A DNA stretch of 64,000 bases from Candidatus Eremiobacterota bacterium (GCA_031082125.1 JAVHLM010000009.1:128436-192435), one strand, 5' to 3'; numbered from the stretch's first letter, positions 24,280-33,828 are shown. Notes: generated by a model from the letters alone, not told the origin. Numbers and translations are program-made.

Positions 24280-25542
24280 ATGAGCACGGCTGATCTCTCA
24301 ATTGATTTCTGCGGCGTGAAGTTCCTGAATCCCTTCATGCTCTCCTCATCGCCGGTGGCGAACTGCGCCGAGATGGTGGGGCGCTCCTTCGATGCCGGGT
24401 GGGGCGGCGTATCCTACAAGACCATGGTGACCGACAGGATCCCCATCATCCATCCCTCGCCAAGGATGCAAGGCTATGACTACGGCGACAAGAAGCTCGT
24501 GGGCCTCCAGAACGTGGAGCAGACAAGCGACAGGGGCCTCAAGGCGAACCTCCTGGATATCATGTACCTGAAGAAGCACTGGCCCCGCCACATCGTCATG
24601 GCGAGCATAATGGGCTTCTCCAACCAGGAGTGGGCAGACCTTGCCAGGGCCTGCACCGACGCGGGCGCCGACCTTCTGGAGCTCAACTTCTCGTGCCCCC
24701 ACATGACTGTGGAAGGCTCGGGGGCAAAGGTAGGCCAGTGCGAGCACCTCGTGGAAACATTCACGGAGACGGTGAGGAAGGTGACGAAGCTCCCCCTCGT
24801 GGCCAAGATGACGCCCAACATCACCGACATCACCATCCCCGCCCTCTATGCGAAAAAGGGTGGCGCCGACGGGATTGCCGCCATCAACACCGTGGCAGGC
24901 ATATCGCAGATAGGCATTGATGACATGGTCATAAAGCCCAACGTCTTCGGGAAAGGCGCAATGAGCGGCTTCTCGGGACCTGCAGTGAAGCCCATAGGGC
25001 TGAAGATGATCGCCACTCTGGCCCTCAACAGGGAGCTTTGCCTGCCCCTCTCGGGAATGGGCGGCATAGAGACTTGGATTGACGCCCTGGAATACCTGCT
25101 GGTGGGAGCCTCGACCCTGCAGGTCACGACGGGGATCATTCATTACGGCTACCGCATAGTCGAGGATATGATAGAAGGGCTTTCCGACTATATGGCGACA
25201 CGGGGGATAAAAAACATAAAAGAGCTTGTGGGAAAAGGCCTCAAGAACATCTGCGAGCCCGACAAGTTTGACCTCACCAGGCAGGGAATCGCCAGGTACG
25301 ACCTTGATCGCTGCTGCGGCTGCGGCCAGTGCTACAGAGTGTGCCACGACGCCGGCGGCCAGGCCCTCGAGTGGGACGTCGAAAAAAGAAGGCCCTCACT
25401 TGACGAGGACAAGTGCCTGAGCTGCATGGTCTGCAGCTTCGTCTGCCCTGTCCACGACCTCATCACCTACAAGGAGATGCCCCAGGGGTGGAAGCGCAAG
25501 GAGACCGTCACGCTGGGGAAAGAGATGGAGAAAGTGGGGTAG
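24280..25542 (+). CDS. preA: Dihydropyrimidine dehydrogenase catalytic subunit (PreA-like)
   Basis: 420 residues, ATG with GAGGTG. Residues 1-330 form an FMN-binding TIM barrel related to dihydroorotate dehydrogenase: LELNFSCPHM, AKMTPNITD, ADGIAAINTV, SGPAVKPIGL and SGMGGI. Two [4Fe-4S] motifs end the protein (CCGCGQCYRVCH and CLSCMVCSFVCP). It reduces uracil and thymine to the 5,6-dihydro forms. Together with the subunit at 22953-24278 it equals mammalian DPD split into two chains. The loop that carries the mammalian catalytic Cys reads GSGAKVGQCEH here, so the Cys seems displaced; see findings. Confidence 0.9.
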   Translation: MSTADLSIDFCGVKFLNPFMLSSSPVANCAEMVGRSFDAGWGGVSYKTMVTDRIPIIHPSPRMQGYDYGDKKLVGLQNVEQTSDRGLKANLLDIMYLKKHWPRHIVMASIMGFSNQEWADLARACTDAGADLLELNFSCPHMTVEGSGAKVGQCEHLVETFTETVRKVTKLPLVAKMTPNITDITIPALYAKKGGADGIAAINTVAGISQIGIDDMVIKPNVFGKGAMSGFSGPAVKPIGLKMIATLALNRELCLPLSGMGGIETWIDALEYLLVGASTLQVTTGIIHYGYRIVEDMIEGLSDYMATRGIKNIKELVGKGLKNICEPDKFDLTRQGIARYDLDRCCGCGQCYRVCHDAGGQALEWDVEKRRPSLDEDKCLSCMVCSFVCPVHDLITYKEMPQGWKRKETVTLGKEMEKVG

Positions 25543-25560
25543 CCTGGAAACGATACTGCA

Positions 25561-25944
25561 ATGAGTCGCTGGGAAGCGCTGAAACGTAACACGAAATGGG
25601 GAGACAGGATCCGGCTTGGCCTGCTGGCTCTGCTGTTCGCTGTTCTGATGATAGCAGCCCTCTTTCACCCTATGGCAAGGGCAATAGCTCTGGTGGTTCT
25701 GCTGGGATTCTGGGCTCCATGGCTTGTCCGGGACCTCCTCGCAGAGCATTGCGGCCCGGTGTCAAAGGTGCTGCGCGCTGCCGCCATCGTCCTGATAGGG
25801 CTCTCCTTTGCGGGAAGTGCAGTGATGAAGGCCGTCCCGAAAGACCTGGAGATGACATTCGCGCTGATCCTTTTCGGGATCCTGGGACTGTACACCGGCA
25901 CCTATTTCTGGCTTCTCTCCGATGCCCGTGTCACCCGCCGGTGA
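25561..25944 (+). CDS. Four-TM membrane protein of unknown function
   Basis: 127 residues starting MSRWEALKRNTKWGDRIRLG, then about four hydrophobic helices (residues ~19-36, 41-56, 70-88, 97-117) and a basic end. It begins 19 bp after the PreA-like gene on the same strand and could be read through with that operon. A role in pyrimidine transport is conceivable but unsupported; it is too small for the known uracil permeases. Confidence 0.6.
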   Translation: MSRWEALKRNTKWGDRIRLGLLALLFAVLMIAALFHPMARAIALVVLLGFWAPWLVRDLLAEHCGPVSKVLRAAAIVLIGLSFAGSAVMKAVPKDLEMTFALILFGILGLYTGTYFWLLSDARVTRR

Positions 25945-26035
25945 GGGAGCATGGGAGGAGTGGCTTCCGCCATTTCAGCGGGGATGACTGACAGGGAAAT
26001 CTGTGACAATTGACTGGCAGTACGCGGTAGTCTTG

Positions 26036-27520
26036 TCATTTCTTATGCTTCCTGAGGGAGTCGCGGGCTTCTTTTCCTATCATGCCTTCACTGTCGATTT
26101 CCCCGGCCTTCTTCCAGTCCCGAAAGGCCCTGGCAGTGTTCTTGAGCGCGAAGCAGGCATCGCCGCGGTTTTTGTAAACCTCGGCGTCGAGGGGATCAAG
26201 TTTAAGGGCCCCGTTGAAGTACTCCACTGCCTTCTTCCTGTCACCCTTAAGAGTGCATACCACCCCAAAATCATTCAATACAAGGGTGCTTTTCTTTTCA
26301 ATGCCGAGAGCGCTCTCGCAGTCTTTGAGGGCCTGCCTGTAATTCTTCAGGCGGGCCCGGGCGACGCCGCGTTTGCTGTAAGATCCATATTTCAGGGGGC
26401 AGTTCTTCAGCGACTTATCAAGAGCCTCTATCGCCCCGCGATAATCCCTGGCATAGAGGAGGGCAAAACCCCGATACCAGAGGGCGACACTGTTATCGGG
26501 GACAAAATCGACTGCCTTTTTTGAATCCTCAAGCGCCTTGCCTGCCTTGCCCAGGTAGCAATAGACCATGCTCCTTATGGAATAGGCGGAAGCGTACCTG
26601 GAATCCAGTGCAATTGCCCTGTCAAGATCCGCCAGGGCCTCATTGAATCGATATGTGCGCGCATAGAGCAATCCCCGCATGGAGTAATTCGCTGCATTTT
26701 CGCCATGGAGCTCCAGAGCCTTGTTGAAATCCCTGAGGGCTGCCTCATAGTCATAGGTATAATAATATACCAATCCCCTGTCAATATAAAGCTCGCTGTA
26801 TTTATCCGAAATTGAGAGAGCATCGTTGCAGGCCTTCAGGGCGCCAACGAAATCACCCCTGCCGGAAAGTATCGTTCCCTTCAGGGAAAGGTAAAAGGGA
26901 CTCCGGGCAATCCCGAGCGCCTTGTCGATATCCTGCAAAGCCTTGTCATACTGATCCAGGCAGCAATAAACGTAAGCCCTGGCATGATAAGACTCGCTTC
27001 GGGACGGTTCAAGCGCCACCACCTGATTGGCATCCTTCAGGCACTCATCCAGTTTTCCCTTCCGGATGTTGATGTGCATGCGACTTTCATATCCCCCGGC
27101 GTTCCTGGGATTGAGCCTGATAGCCTCCCCGGCATCCCTGAGCGCCAGGTCAAACAGCCCTCTCTTCATATAAATTTTTGAACGGCAGCAATAAGCATTA
27201 AGATATCTGGCGTTGAGGGCTATGGCCTTGTCATAGTCTTCAAGAGCTTTTTCATCATCATGCCTCCAGGTCCATATTATCCCGCTCAACACATAGGTAT
27301 AGGGATCGCGGCGGTTGAGGTTCCTGGCCTTCAGCGTCACTTCCATGGCCTTGTCCAGGTCCTGTGCTTCAATAAGCCTGCACGATTCGCGGCAGAGCAG
27401 GCGGAACTGATACCAGTTATTCACAAAGTAATAGCCAAGATACATGACAAAGAGAATTGCCATGAGAACTGGAAATGAAATCCTGCTTTTCCTCGATTCA
27501 TTGCGAGAAGTAGCTTCCAT
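26036..27520 (-). CDS. Membrane-anchored TPR protein
   Basis: 494 residues. One TM helix (residues ~16-34) follows a basic start, then about twelve TPRs fill residues ~45-480, each with the RGxxYxxxxxxxxALxDxxKAIxLx pattern. No catalytic domain. The ATG has GGGGGAAG upstream. It converges with the gene 25561-25944 and follows the PilZ gene on the same strand with a 116-bp gap containing a TATAAT at 27588-27593 (minus strand). Likely a scaffold at the membrane; partner unknown. Confidence 0.8.
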   Translation of the reverse strand: MEATSRNESRKSRISFPVLMAILFVMYLGYYFVNNWYQFRLLCRESCRLIEAQDLDKAMEVTLKARNLNRRDPYTYVLSGIIWTWRHDDEKALEDYDKAIALNARYLNAYCCRSKIYMKRGLFDLALRDAGEAIRLNPRNAGGYESRMHINIRKGKLDECLKDANQVVALEPSRSESYHARAYVYCCLDQYDKALQDIDKALGIARSPFYLSLKGTILSGRGDFVGALKACNDALSISDKYSELYIDRGLVYYYTYDYEAALRDFNKALELHGENAANYSMRGLLYARTYRFNEALADLDRAIALDSRYASAYSIRSMVYCYLGKAGKALEDSKKAVDFVPDNSVALWYRGFALLYARDYRGAIEALDKSLKNCPLKYGSYSKRGVARARLKNYRQALKDCESALGIEKKSTLVLNDFGVVCTLKGDRKKAVEYFNGALKLDPLDAEVYKNRGDACFALKNTARAFRDWKKAGEIDSEGMIGKEARDSLRKHKK

Positions 27521-27636
27521 CGCTTCCCCCTGTTTTCAGTTCCTTTGTTCATTGAAAAAAGGAGCTCTGGTCCCTGCCGCCTGAATGATTATAACAAAAA
27601 GAAGCCATTAAAACGCAGATGGACGGGACTATTCCC

Positions 27637-28398
27637 TTATTGAGCTCCTGATCTCTGAAGCAGCCGCTTGATATATCTCCCCAGGAGCATGACCTGGCTG
27701 TTATTGAGTTTCATAAACTCCGCACCCACATGATATCGCATATCTGCCACATTGAGAGAGCTCCTCAGGATCTTCGCATAGCATTTCAGTACCGGAAGCT
27801 CTTCAAAGGTGCCTATATGAAGGGTCACCTTCTGCCCCACCTGGGGGGAATCTTCCCTCAGGCTCATCTTGATGCCTCCCAGGCTGATATCATAGACTGA
27901 GCCTTCAAATATGATATTCTCACCGGACTGGCATCTGAGGGGTATTTTTGACGGTACCCGGATTTCCTTCCGCCTCTGTTCCAGAGGGATTCCTGCCATA
28001 CCGAAATTTTTCAGCACATAATGTACCCAGGAGTTATCAAGAACCTCAGGCGCATCGGTGAAGCGGAATCCCGCTACATAATAATCATCGAGCTTCTTTT
28101 TTCTGCACCAGATGACCTCCACTGACACGCTTTCCACATTGAAAGCATGAGCGGGAGCTTTAAAATCATTGGTGGCAATCTTGAACTGTGCGCCTTTCTC
28201 CAGTTTCCGGGGCACCGTGCAGCCAATCCCTGAGACCTCCAGGTCTGTCACCTCACCCTGGAGGCAATTTCCCCCTCCGTCAGAAAGAATTACCTCTATA
28301 TGGCATTTAATGCGTGGTACCTTTCTTCTGTCCTTGTAGAGGTCTTTTTGAATGCGAGGTCCGAGAACCACTTCCTTTATCCTGGCAAGCCAGCTCAT
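27637..28398 (-). CDS. Double PilZ-domain protein, predicted c-di-GMP receptor
   Basis: 253 residues with two PilZ domains. The first has RKVPR (residues ~25-29) and a degenerate EVSGIG in place of (D/N)xSxxG. The second has RKEIR (~143) and a perfect DISLGG (~170), so it should bind cyclic di-GMP. No TM segments. GGGAGGGGGAG precedes the ATG. The HD-GYP protein at 40699-42729 would be a possible source of c-di-GMP turnover in the same cell, and PilM/PilB lie near it, so a link to pilus or surface control is plausible. Confidence 0.88.
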   Translation of the reverse strand: MSWLARIKEVVLGPRIQKDLYKDRRKVPRIKCHIEVILSDGGGNCLQGEVTDLEVSGIGCTVPRKLEKGAQFKIATNDFKAPAHAFNVESVSVEVIWCRKKKLDDYYVAGFRFTDAPEVLDNSWVHYVLKNFGMAGIPLEQRRKEIRVPSKIPLRCQSGENIIFEGSVYDISLGGIKMSLREDSPQVGQKVTLHIGTFEELPVLKCYAKILRSSLNVADMRYHVGAEFMKLNNSQVMLLGRYIKRLLQRSGAQ

Positions 28399-28558
28399 GA
28401 ACTCCCCCTCCCGTTCCGGAAAATTCCCTCATTCCCCGGGCAGATTATTTCCCAGGTAGATCACTGCCTTTTATAAATTAGTGATGCCCTGCCAAGATCC
28501 TTTCTTTTCTCTCTCTGGCGATGCCTCACTCATCGGGTCCTGCATCGGGGAAATGGGC

Positions 28559-30244
28559 TCACCTTCTGCGGTCCCACTTCCCCTGGGAGCGCAGGTGCGC
28601 CACTATGGGAGCGGCCTTGTCCCTGAGGGCCATGTAGTCGGTCTTCCCCACCCTGTTCATCGGCATCTCGCCTGGGTTGATGACCTCGATATGGGCCGGC
28701 CTTGCATAGGAGGCGATATCCCTGCAGGCTTTTGAGACCTCGCGGGCCGTGAATTCACATCCGGGGAGAGGCTCCACGAAGGCGATGACGGCCTCTGAGT
28801 AAAGTGCATGCTCAAAGCCGATGACCGCAGCCGAGGCCGCTTTCCCCTCGAGCTTTTTCATGATATGGTCCTCGATATACCCGGGAAAAACCTGGAATCC
28901 CTTGGGTTTGATAATGAGCTTGGAGCGTCCCTTGAGGTGAAGGCCCCTGTCATCATAGGAGCCCACGTCGCCGGTGTAGCAGAAGCCGTCGCGGGAGACG
29001 GTCTCGGCGGTGCTCTTCTCATCATTGAGATACCCGGGGAAGACCTGGGGTCCCGAGAAGCAGATCTCCCCTGTCTCGCCCGGGAGCTTTTCATCACCTG
29101 CCATCCCGTCAGGCCTCATAGGCTCGCGGATGCTCAAGGGGCAGAGTGGCGAGGCGTAGCCAAGGCCTTCGAAAATTCTCGAAGGCGTCGCGCCATGATC
29201 GGTGTAGGTGCAGAAACCGCCAAGCTCGGTAAGCCCCAGGCCCGTGCCTATGAAGGGCGCCATGACAGCCATTCTGTCGAGAAAGTCAAGGGATGCGGCC
29301 TGGCCGCCATAAACGGCGTACTTGAGGCTCGACAGGTCATAGTCTCCATAATTGGAGAGCTTCCACTGCAGGTTGAAAAGCGCCGGGATCTGGCCCATGA
29401 AGGTGACCCTGTGGGACTCGATGGCCTCAAGGCTTTTCTGGGCGTCAAAAACGGGGAGGATTACGGCCGTGCCGCCGGCGTAAATGATGGAGGCGAGCTG
29501 CTCGGTGATGCAGCCCACATGGGAAGCCGGGAGGTTTACAAGCATCCTGTCGCTCACCTTGAGGTCAAAGCACACGGAGATCCCTATATTCTGGATCAGG
29601 ATGTTCTCATGGCAGAGGAGAGCCGCCTTGGGCATCCCCGTGGAGCCCGTCGTGAAGATTATCAGGCAGGGATCGCGCCTGGTGCACTTCATCCTCGCGT
29701 CATCGACGGCACTCTCCGGCACGGGCCCCGCCCCTGATAGAAATCGGCGGAAGTGAAGGGCGCCGTCAAGAATGCCCTCGTCGTCCTGCTGGAACTGGAC
29801 CCAGTGCTCCACCGAGGGAGAAGCCTTCATGAGCTCGCTCATGGTGTCGGTAAAGTCGGCCTGGGCGGTCCGGCCCAGGAAAAAATAGGCCCGGGGCTTC
29901 ATTTTCTCAAAGCTGTAAAGGAGCTCACCCTTTTTCAGGCGGAGGTCCAGGGGGGCGGCGATAAGGCCCGTCCTGTAGCAGGCGTAGATGAGAAAAACAT
30001 GTTCTTTCGACAGGGGAAGGGAAGTGGCGACGATATCGCCTTTTTTCAGGCCATGGCCCCGCAGGATCGCGGCAAAAAAATTCACTGATTTCTCGAAGTT
30101 CTCCCAGGTAAGCTCTGTGCCTGTATGGGTCTCAATGAACGCAACACTGCCTGGCAGGGCAGAGGCGTATTTTCTCACATAATCGGCAAGGTTCTCCTCA
30201 AGAGACCGGTATGATGCTTCGATAAGCTCCCTGTATCTTTCCAT
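28559..30244 (-). CDS. AMP-forming acyl-CoA synthetase / adenylate-forming ligase
   Basis: 561 residues of the ANL superfamily. P-loop IIFTTGSTGMPKAAL, ATP-site GLGLTELGGF, adenylate motif FCYTGDVGSYDDRGLHLKGRSK, and the C-terminal catalytic Lys in MNRVGKTDYM are present, so both half-reactions should work. It most resembles fatty-acyl or aryl-CoA ligases; the substrate is unknown. No acyl carrier or reductase domain is fused. The gene stands alone, with GGAGG before the ATG. A 160-bp gap separates its end from the PilZ gene. Confidence 0.85.
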   Translation of the reverse strand: MERYRELIEASYRSLEENLADYVRKYASALPGSVAFIETHTGTELTWENFEKSVNFFAAILRGHGLKKGDIVATSLPLSKEHVFLIYACYRTGLIAAPLDLRLKKGELLYSFEKMKPRAYFFLGRTAQADFTDTMSELMKASPSVEHWVQFQQDDEGILDGALHFRRFLSGAGPVPESAVDDARMKCTRRDPCLIIFTTGSTGMPKAALLCHENILIQNIGISVCFDLKVSDRMLVNLPASHVGCITEQLASIIYAGGTAVILPVFDAQKSLEAIESHRVTFMGQIPALFNLQWKLSNYGDYDLSSLKYAVYGGQAASLDFLDRMAVMAPFIGTGLGLTELGGFCTYTDHGATPSRIFEGLGYASPLCPLSIREPMRPDGMAGDEKLPGETGEICFSGPQVFPGYLNDEKSTAETVSRDGFCYTGDVGSYDDRGLHLKGRSKLIIKPKGFQVFPGYIEDHIMKKLEGKAASAAVIGFEHALYSEAVIAFVEPLPGCEFTAREVSKACRDIASYARPAHIEVINPGEMPMNRVGKTDYMALRDKAAPIVAHLRSQGKWDRRR

Positions 30245-30429
30245 TGCTCGTCCTCCCCGGGAAGTATGAAAACAGCATAAAAACTATACCAGAAAAATTT
30301 CTCCCGCACAAGTAACAGGCACCTGAGGCGTGAGCCTCCTCTATGCGGCTCGCAGGAAGGATATGGCAGGACTGTTCCCTAATTTCTTAAAAAAGAGCCA
30401 TCAGGGATCGCCTGAAAAGGAGCACTGCA

Positions 30430-32076
30430 ATGCCAAAGCCTGTCATCCTCGGACTCGTCATCCTCTGCGTGATACTCATCATATTTTTCATCATCAAAAG
30501 ACTGGCCTCGCCAAAGCTTCTGAAAATCGACCTGGAAGGCCCCTTCATCCCTCCTCCCGCCGGGGAAGGCGCAAAGCCTCTCGATGAAAAAACGCCATGC
30601 ATGCTCCTCCAGGACAATATCAGCGAGACGCTGAAAATGGCAGAGCAGCATATTGAGAAGGGGGAGCTCGACCAGGCCTTCGCCCTTTACGAGGGACTCC
30701 TTCCCGCCTGCCCCTCCAATCCCGACGTGCTCAGGGGAAAGGGAGGGGTCCTCTTCCGCATGGGAAAGATTGACGAGGGCTTCATGGTGAATGAGGAGGC
30801 CCTCAGGCTCGACCCCGGCGAATACCGCACCTGGTTCAACAGGGGCATGTTCCTGATGCTGAAGGGCGATCCCGAAAACGCGGATAAGAGCTTCAGAAAA
30901 GCCACGGAGCTCAACCCTTACGATGTCCCCTCTTACATTCAGCGCGCATACTGCCTGGGCATCCTGGAGAGAATGGACGAGATGCTGGAGTGCTGCGACA
31001 GGGTCCTTACCCTGGAGCCTGACAATGTGCAGGCCCTGGTGCTCCGCGCCAAGACCATGAAAATGCCGGGCTCTGAGAAGGAGGCCCTCGAGACCATCGA
31101 CAAAGCCCTGGCCATTGACGAATCCTCTTTCGAGGCCTGGAGATCCCGGGGGCTCATCCTTATCTCGCTGGGGGAGCTCCCCAGAGCCCTGGAGAGCCTC
31201 GACAGGGCCGTCAAGGAGAATCCCCGGTACTACATGTCGTGGTTTGACCGGGCCATGGTACTGGAGCGGATGGGAAGGTTCCGGGAGGCCCTCGGCTCTT
31301 TTGATAAAGCCCTGGAGAGCGAGCCAAGGTTTTTTCCTGCCCTCACCCACAGGGCCGTCTGCCTGGGCGAGCTCTCCATGCCGGAAGAGGCGCTGAAAGC
31401 CTTTGATGAAGTCCTCTCGCAGAAGCCTGATGACCTGGAGGCCCTCCACCAGAAGGCCTTACTCCTTTCAGGCACGGGCAGGCCCGCCGAAGCGCTCCCC
31501 CTCATTGAAAAGGTCATCAAGGTGGCAGGCCCTTCGGTTCCCCCTCTCTCTGCAAAAGCTACGATCCTAAGGAAGCTGGGACGGCTTGACGAAGCCCTGG
31601 CCACCGTGGAAGAGATCCTCTCCCTGGCTCCTGCATCGGCGCCCATGCTGACCCGGAAGGGTCTCATTGCCGTTGAATTGAAGCTCTGGGATGATGCCAT
31701 AGCCTCTTTTGACAGAGCACTTGAGCTGAATCCCCGGGATTTCTCGGCGTGGTCAAACAAGGGCGGCGCCCTCATAGAGCTTGGCCGTCTCGAGGAAGCT
31801 CTTGCCTGCGAAGAGAAGGCCCTCAAGCTCGACGCGAAGCACGCCGGCGTGTGGGCCAACAGGGGGACTGCCCTTTTCAGGCTCGAAAGATTCGATGAGG
31901 CCCTCTTCAGCTATGACAGGGCCCTGGTCCTGAACCCCCTTGACGACATGGTCCTTCTCTGGAAGGGAAAGACCCTGGAAAAAATGGGAAAAGGCGCCGA
32001 GGCGAAGCAATGCTTCGAAGAAGCGCTCCGCCTCAACGCCCACAATGTAGAAGCAAGTGAAAGGCTCTCCTCCTAG
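30430..32076 (+). CDS. Membrane-anchored TPR protein
   Basis: 548 residues. A TM helix at residues ~5-24 is followed by a short Pro-rich linker and about thirteen TPRs (residues ~60-545), with phrases such as AWRSRGLILISLGELPRALESLDRA repeated in varied form. AAGGAG precedes the ATG. Its stop codon overlaps the end of the convergent ABC permease gene by 4 bp. It is the third TM-anchored or membrane-fused TPR protein of the window. Role unknown. Confidence 0.8.
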   Translation: MPKPVILGLVILCVILIIFFIIKRLASPKLLKIDLEGPFIPPPAGEGAKPLDEKTPCMLLQDNISETLKMAEQHIEKGELDQAFALYEGLLPACPSNPDVLRGKGGVLFRMGKIDEGFMVNEEALRLDPGEYRTWFNRGMFLMLKGDPENADKSFRKATELNPYDVPSYIQRAYCLGILERMDEMLECCDRVLTLEPDNVQALVLRAKTMKMPGSEKEALETIDKALAIDESSFEAWRSRGLILISLGELPRALESLDRAVKENPRYYMSWFDRAMVLERMGRFREALGSFDKALESEPRFFPALTHRAVCLGELSMPEEALKAFDEVLSQKPDDLEALHQKALLLSGTGRPAEALPLIEKVIKVAGPSVPPLSAKATILRKLGRLDEALATVEEILSLAPASAPMLTRKGLIAVELKLWDDAIASFDRALELNPRDFSAWSNKGGALIELGRLEEALACEEKALKLDAKHAGVWANRGTALFRLERFDEALFSYDRALVLNPLDDMVLLWKGKTLEKMGKGAEAKQCFEEALRLNAHNVEASERLSS

Positions 32077-32867
32077 CCGCTCCTCGAGAGCTTCCCCTTG
32101 CTCCTCGCGTAGCGCACACCGGCCAGAAAAGCGCCGTAGCCTGCCGTCATCAGCACTGCGCCCATCAGGGCAAGGAGCAGGAAATACCAGCCAAGCTCCC
32201 TGAATCCCGCGCCATGAAGCAGGGCGGCACGCATCGCCCTGAGGGTGTACGTAGCCGGCGAGAGGTGGGACAGCGGCTGAAGCCACGCGGGGAGCACCCC
32301 CACTTCATAGTACACGCCCGACACCAGCAGTATCACTGCCTGTAAGATATGGGTGGCCTGGGGCCCCTTTTCCGGCGAAAGAAGCGGGAGTACCGCTCCC
32401 AGGAAGCCGAGTCCGATGAATGAAAGGCTCGACACCGCCAGAATTGCGCAGGCGGCAGGCACGTTGGCCTTTGCAAGCGAGAGATCCAGGAACTGCGCCA
32501 CTACCATCAGGATAATCACTGTGCGCATAAGGCCATAAAGTATCGTAGAGATCGACGTTCCCAGAAGGTACGTTATTCGCCTTACCGGCGCCATGAGAGT
32601 GTACTCGATGGTGCCCTCCCAGCGCTCCCAGGCAACAGCTTCGCTGATTTCATGGAAAAGGAGCGAGAGAAATCCCCAGAGCACAGCGCCCACCACAAGA
32701 TAGAGCACTTTCTCTGAATCTCCCATTGCCACCCCGATAAAGGCAATAGAAAGGGCATTCACTACGGTGTAGGTGAGAAATACAAGTTCCCACGCCATAT
32801 AGCGTTTCATAAGATGTAAATTTCTTTCAATAAAGGCATAGGATGCCTTCAATTCAGACGATACCAT
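32073..32867 (-). CDS. ABC-2-type transporter permease
   Basis: 264 residues from an ATG at 32867, chosen for its AAGGAGG. Six TM segments; phrases EGTIEYTLMAPVRRITYLLG and GVYYEVGVLPAWLQPLSHLSPATYTLRAMR are typical of ABC-2 (DrrB/NodJ-like) permeases. It lies 44 bp after the ATPase gene 32912-33751. Together they would form an efflux system for a lipid, drug or polysaccharide; the cargo is unknown. Confidence 0.85.
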   Translation of the reverse strand: MVSSELKASYAFIERNLHLMKRYMAWELVFLTYTVVNALSIAFIGVAMGDSEKVLYLVVGAVLWGFLSLLFHEISEAVAWERWEGTIEYTLMAPVRRITYLLGTSISTILYGLMRTVIILMVVAQFLDLSLAKANVPAACAILAVSSLSFIGLGFLGAVLPLLSPEKGPQATHILQAVILLVSGVYYEVGVLPAWLQPLSHLSPATYTLRAMRAALLHGAGFRELGWYFLLLALMGAVLMTAGYGAFLAGVRYARSKGKLSRSG

Positions 32868-32911
32868 CACGTCACCTCCTTCATTGAGCGATGCCGGAAA
32901 GCACAAGGCCG

Positions 32912-33751
32912 TTACTCTTCCGATGGCTCACCATGGGATGATCCGCTGTCTCCACCGGCCAGCTCAAGAAACACTTCCTCGAAGGTCATGTCAATGCGTC
33001 TTTTAAGCTCAGGCGGGGTGCCAAGGGCAACAATACGCCCCTCCTTCATTATGGCAACTCTCCTGCAGAGCCTCTCTGCCTCATCCATGTCGTGGGTCGT
33101 CAGGATTATGGAGAGGCCTTCCTCGCGGTTCAGGGAGGCCACATATTCCTGGACCTGGCGCTTTGAACAGGGATCAAGCCCCGTGGTGGGCTCATCGAGA
33201 AGCAGAAGGGATGGCTTCGTGAGAAGAGCCCTGGTGATGGAGACCTTCTGCTGCATGCCCCGCGAGAGATTCTCGACAGGCTCGGTAAGCTTTCCGTTCC
33301 TGAAGCCGAGACGACCTGTCACCAGGTTTATCCGCTCCCTTGCCTCGCGGCCGTCCAGGCCATAGAGGCGGGCTGCGTACATGAGGTTCTCCATGGCGGA
33401 GAGCTTCTTGAAAAAAGAGGCCTCCACCGATACCCTGTTGATTATCCTCCGGACCTCGAGCTCACGGGAGACTACGTCATAGCCGAACACGCTCACAAAG
33501 CCTTCATCGGGAAGGAGAAGCGTCGATATGATGCGGATAAGCGTCGATTTGCCGGAGCCGTTTGCTCCCAGGATGCCGAAGATCTCGCCTCTCTCCACCT
33601 CGAACCCCACTCCATTGAGGGCAGCCGTCACGGTCCTTTTCGGGCGAACGGCGCCCAGAAGCCTGGAAAGGGGACTCAGGGATTCCCTGCCGCTTCCATG
33701 CCCCGGGCCGGAAAAATACTTGGTCAGATTATGGGCACACACTGCTTTCAT
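32912..33751 (-). CDS. ABC-2-type transporter ATP-binding protein
   Basis: 279 residues from an ATG at 33751 (AGGTGA upstream; a GTG nine bases earlier is possible). Walker A GILGANGSGKSTL, signature NLSRGMQQK, Walker B LLLLDEPTTGLD, and switch His in LTTHDMDEAE are intact. The LSRGM variant and the C-terminal extension after ELKRRIDMTFEEVFLEL fit the DrrA/CcmA group of exporters. A terminator hairpin stands just upstream at 33766-33805, so transcription must begin after it or pass through it. Confidence 0.9.
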   Translation of the reverse strand: MKAVCAHNLTKYFSGPGHGSGRESLSPLSRLLGAVRPKRTVTAALNGVGFEVERGEIFGILGANGSGKSTLIRIISTLLLPDEGFVSVFGYDVVSRELEVRRIINRVSVEASFFKKLSAMENLMYAARLYGLDGREARERINLVTGRLGFRNGKLTEPVENLSRGMQQKVSITRALLTKPSLLLLDEPTTGLDPCSKRQVQEYVASLNREEGLSIILTTHDMDEAERLCRRVAIMKEGRIVALGTPPELKRRIDMTFEEVFLELAGGDSGSSHGEPSEE

Positions 33752-33765
33752 ATCACTCACCTGCC

Positions 33766-33805
33766 AGAAAATAATAAGAGCCTGGTGACACCGGGCACCA
33801 GGCTC
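33766..33805 (-). terminator. Terminator or attenuator between the 46-residue gene and the ABC operon
   Basis: On the minus strand GAGCCTGGTG and CACCAGGCTC form a perfect 10-bp stem around an 8-nt loop (33778-33805), followed by TTATTATTTT. It lies 23 bp after the stop of the small gene 33829-33969 and 15 bp before the ATPase start, so it can end the small transcript or limit entry into the ABC operon. Confidence 0.85.
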
Positions 33806-33828
33806 CTGCAGTCTCTCAGCGATATGAG

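Noticed and set aside
32073-32906. Longer start for the ABC permease at 32906
   Set aside because: The ATG at 32867 has AAGGAGG at the right distance, while the upstream start has none and gives a non-membrane-like lead.
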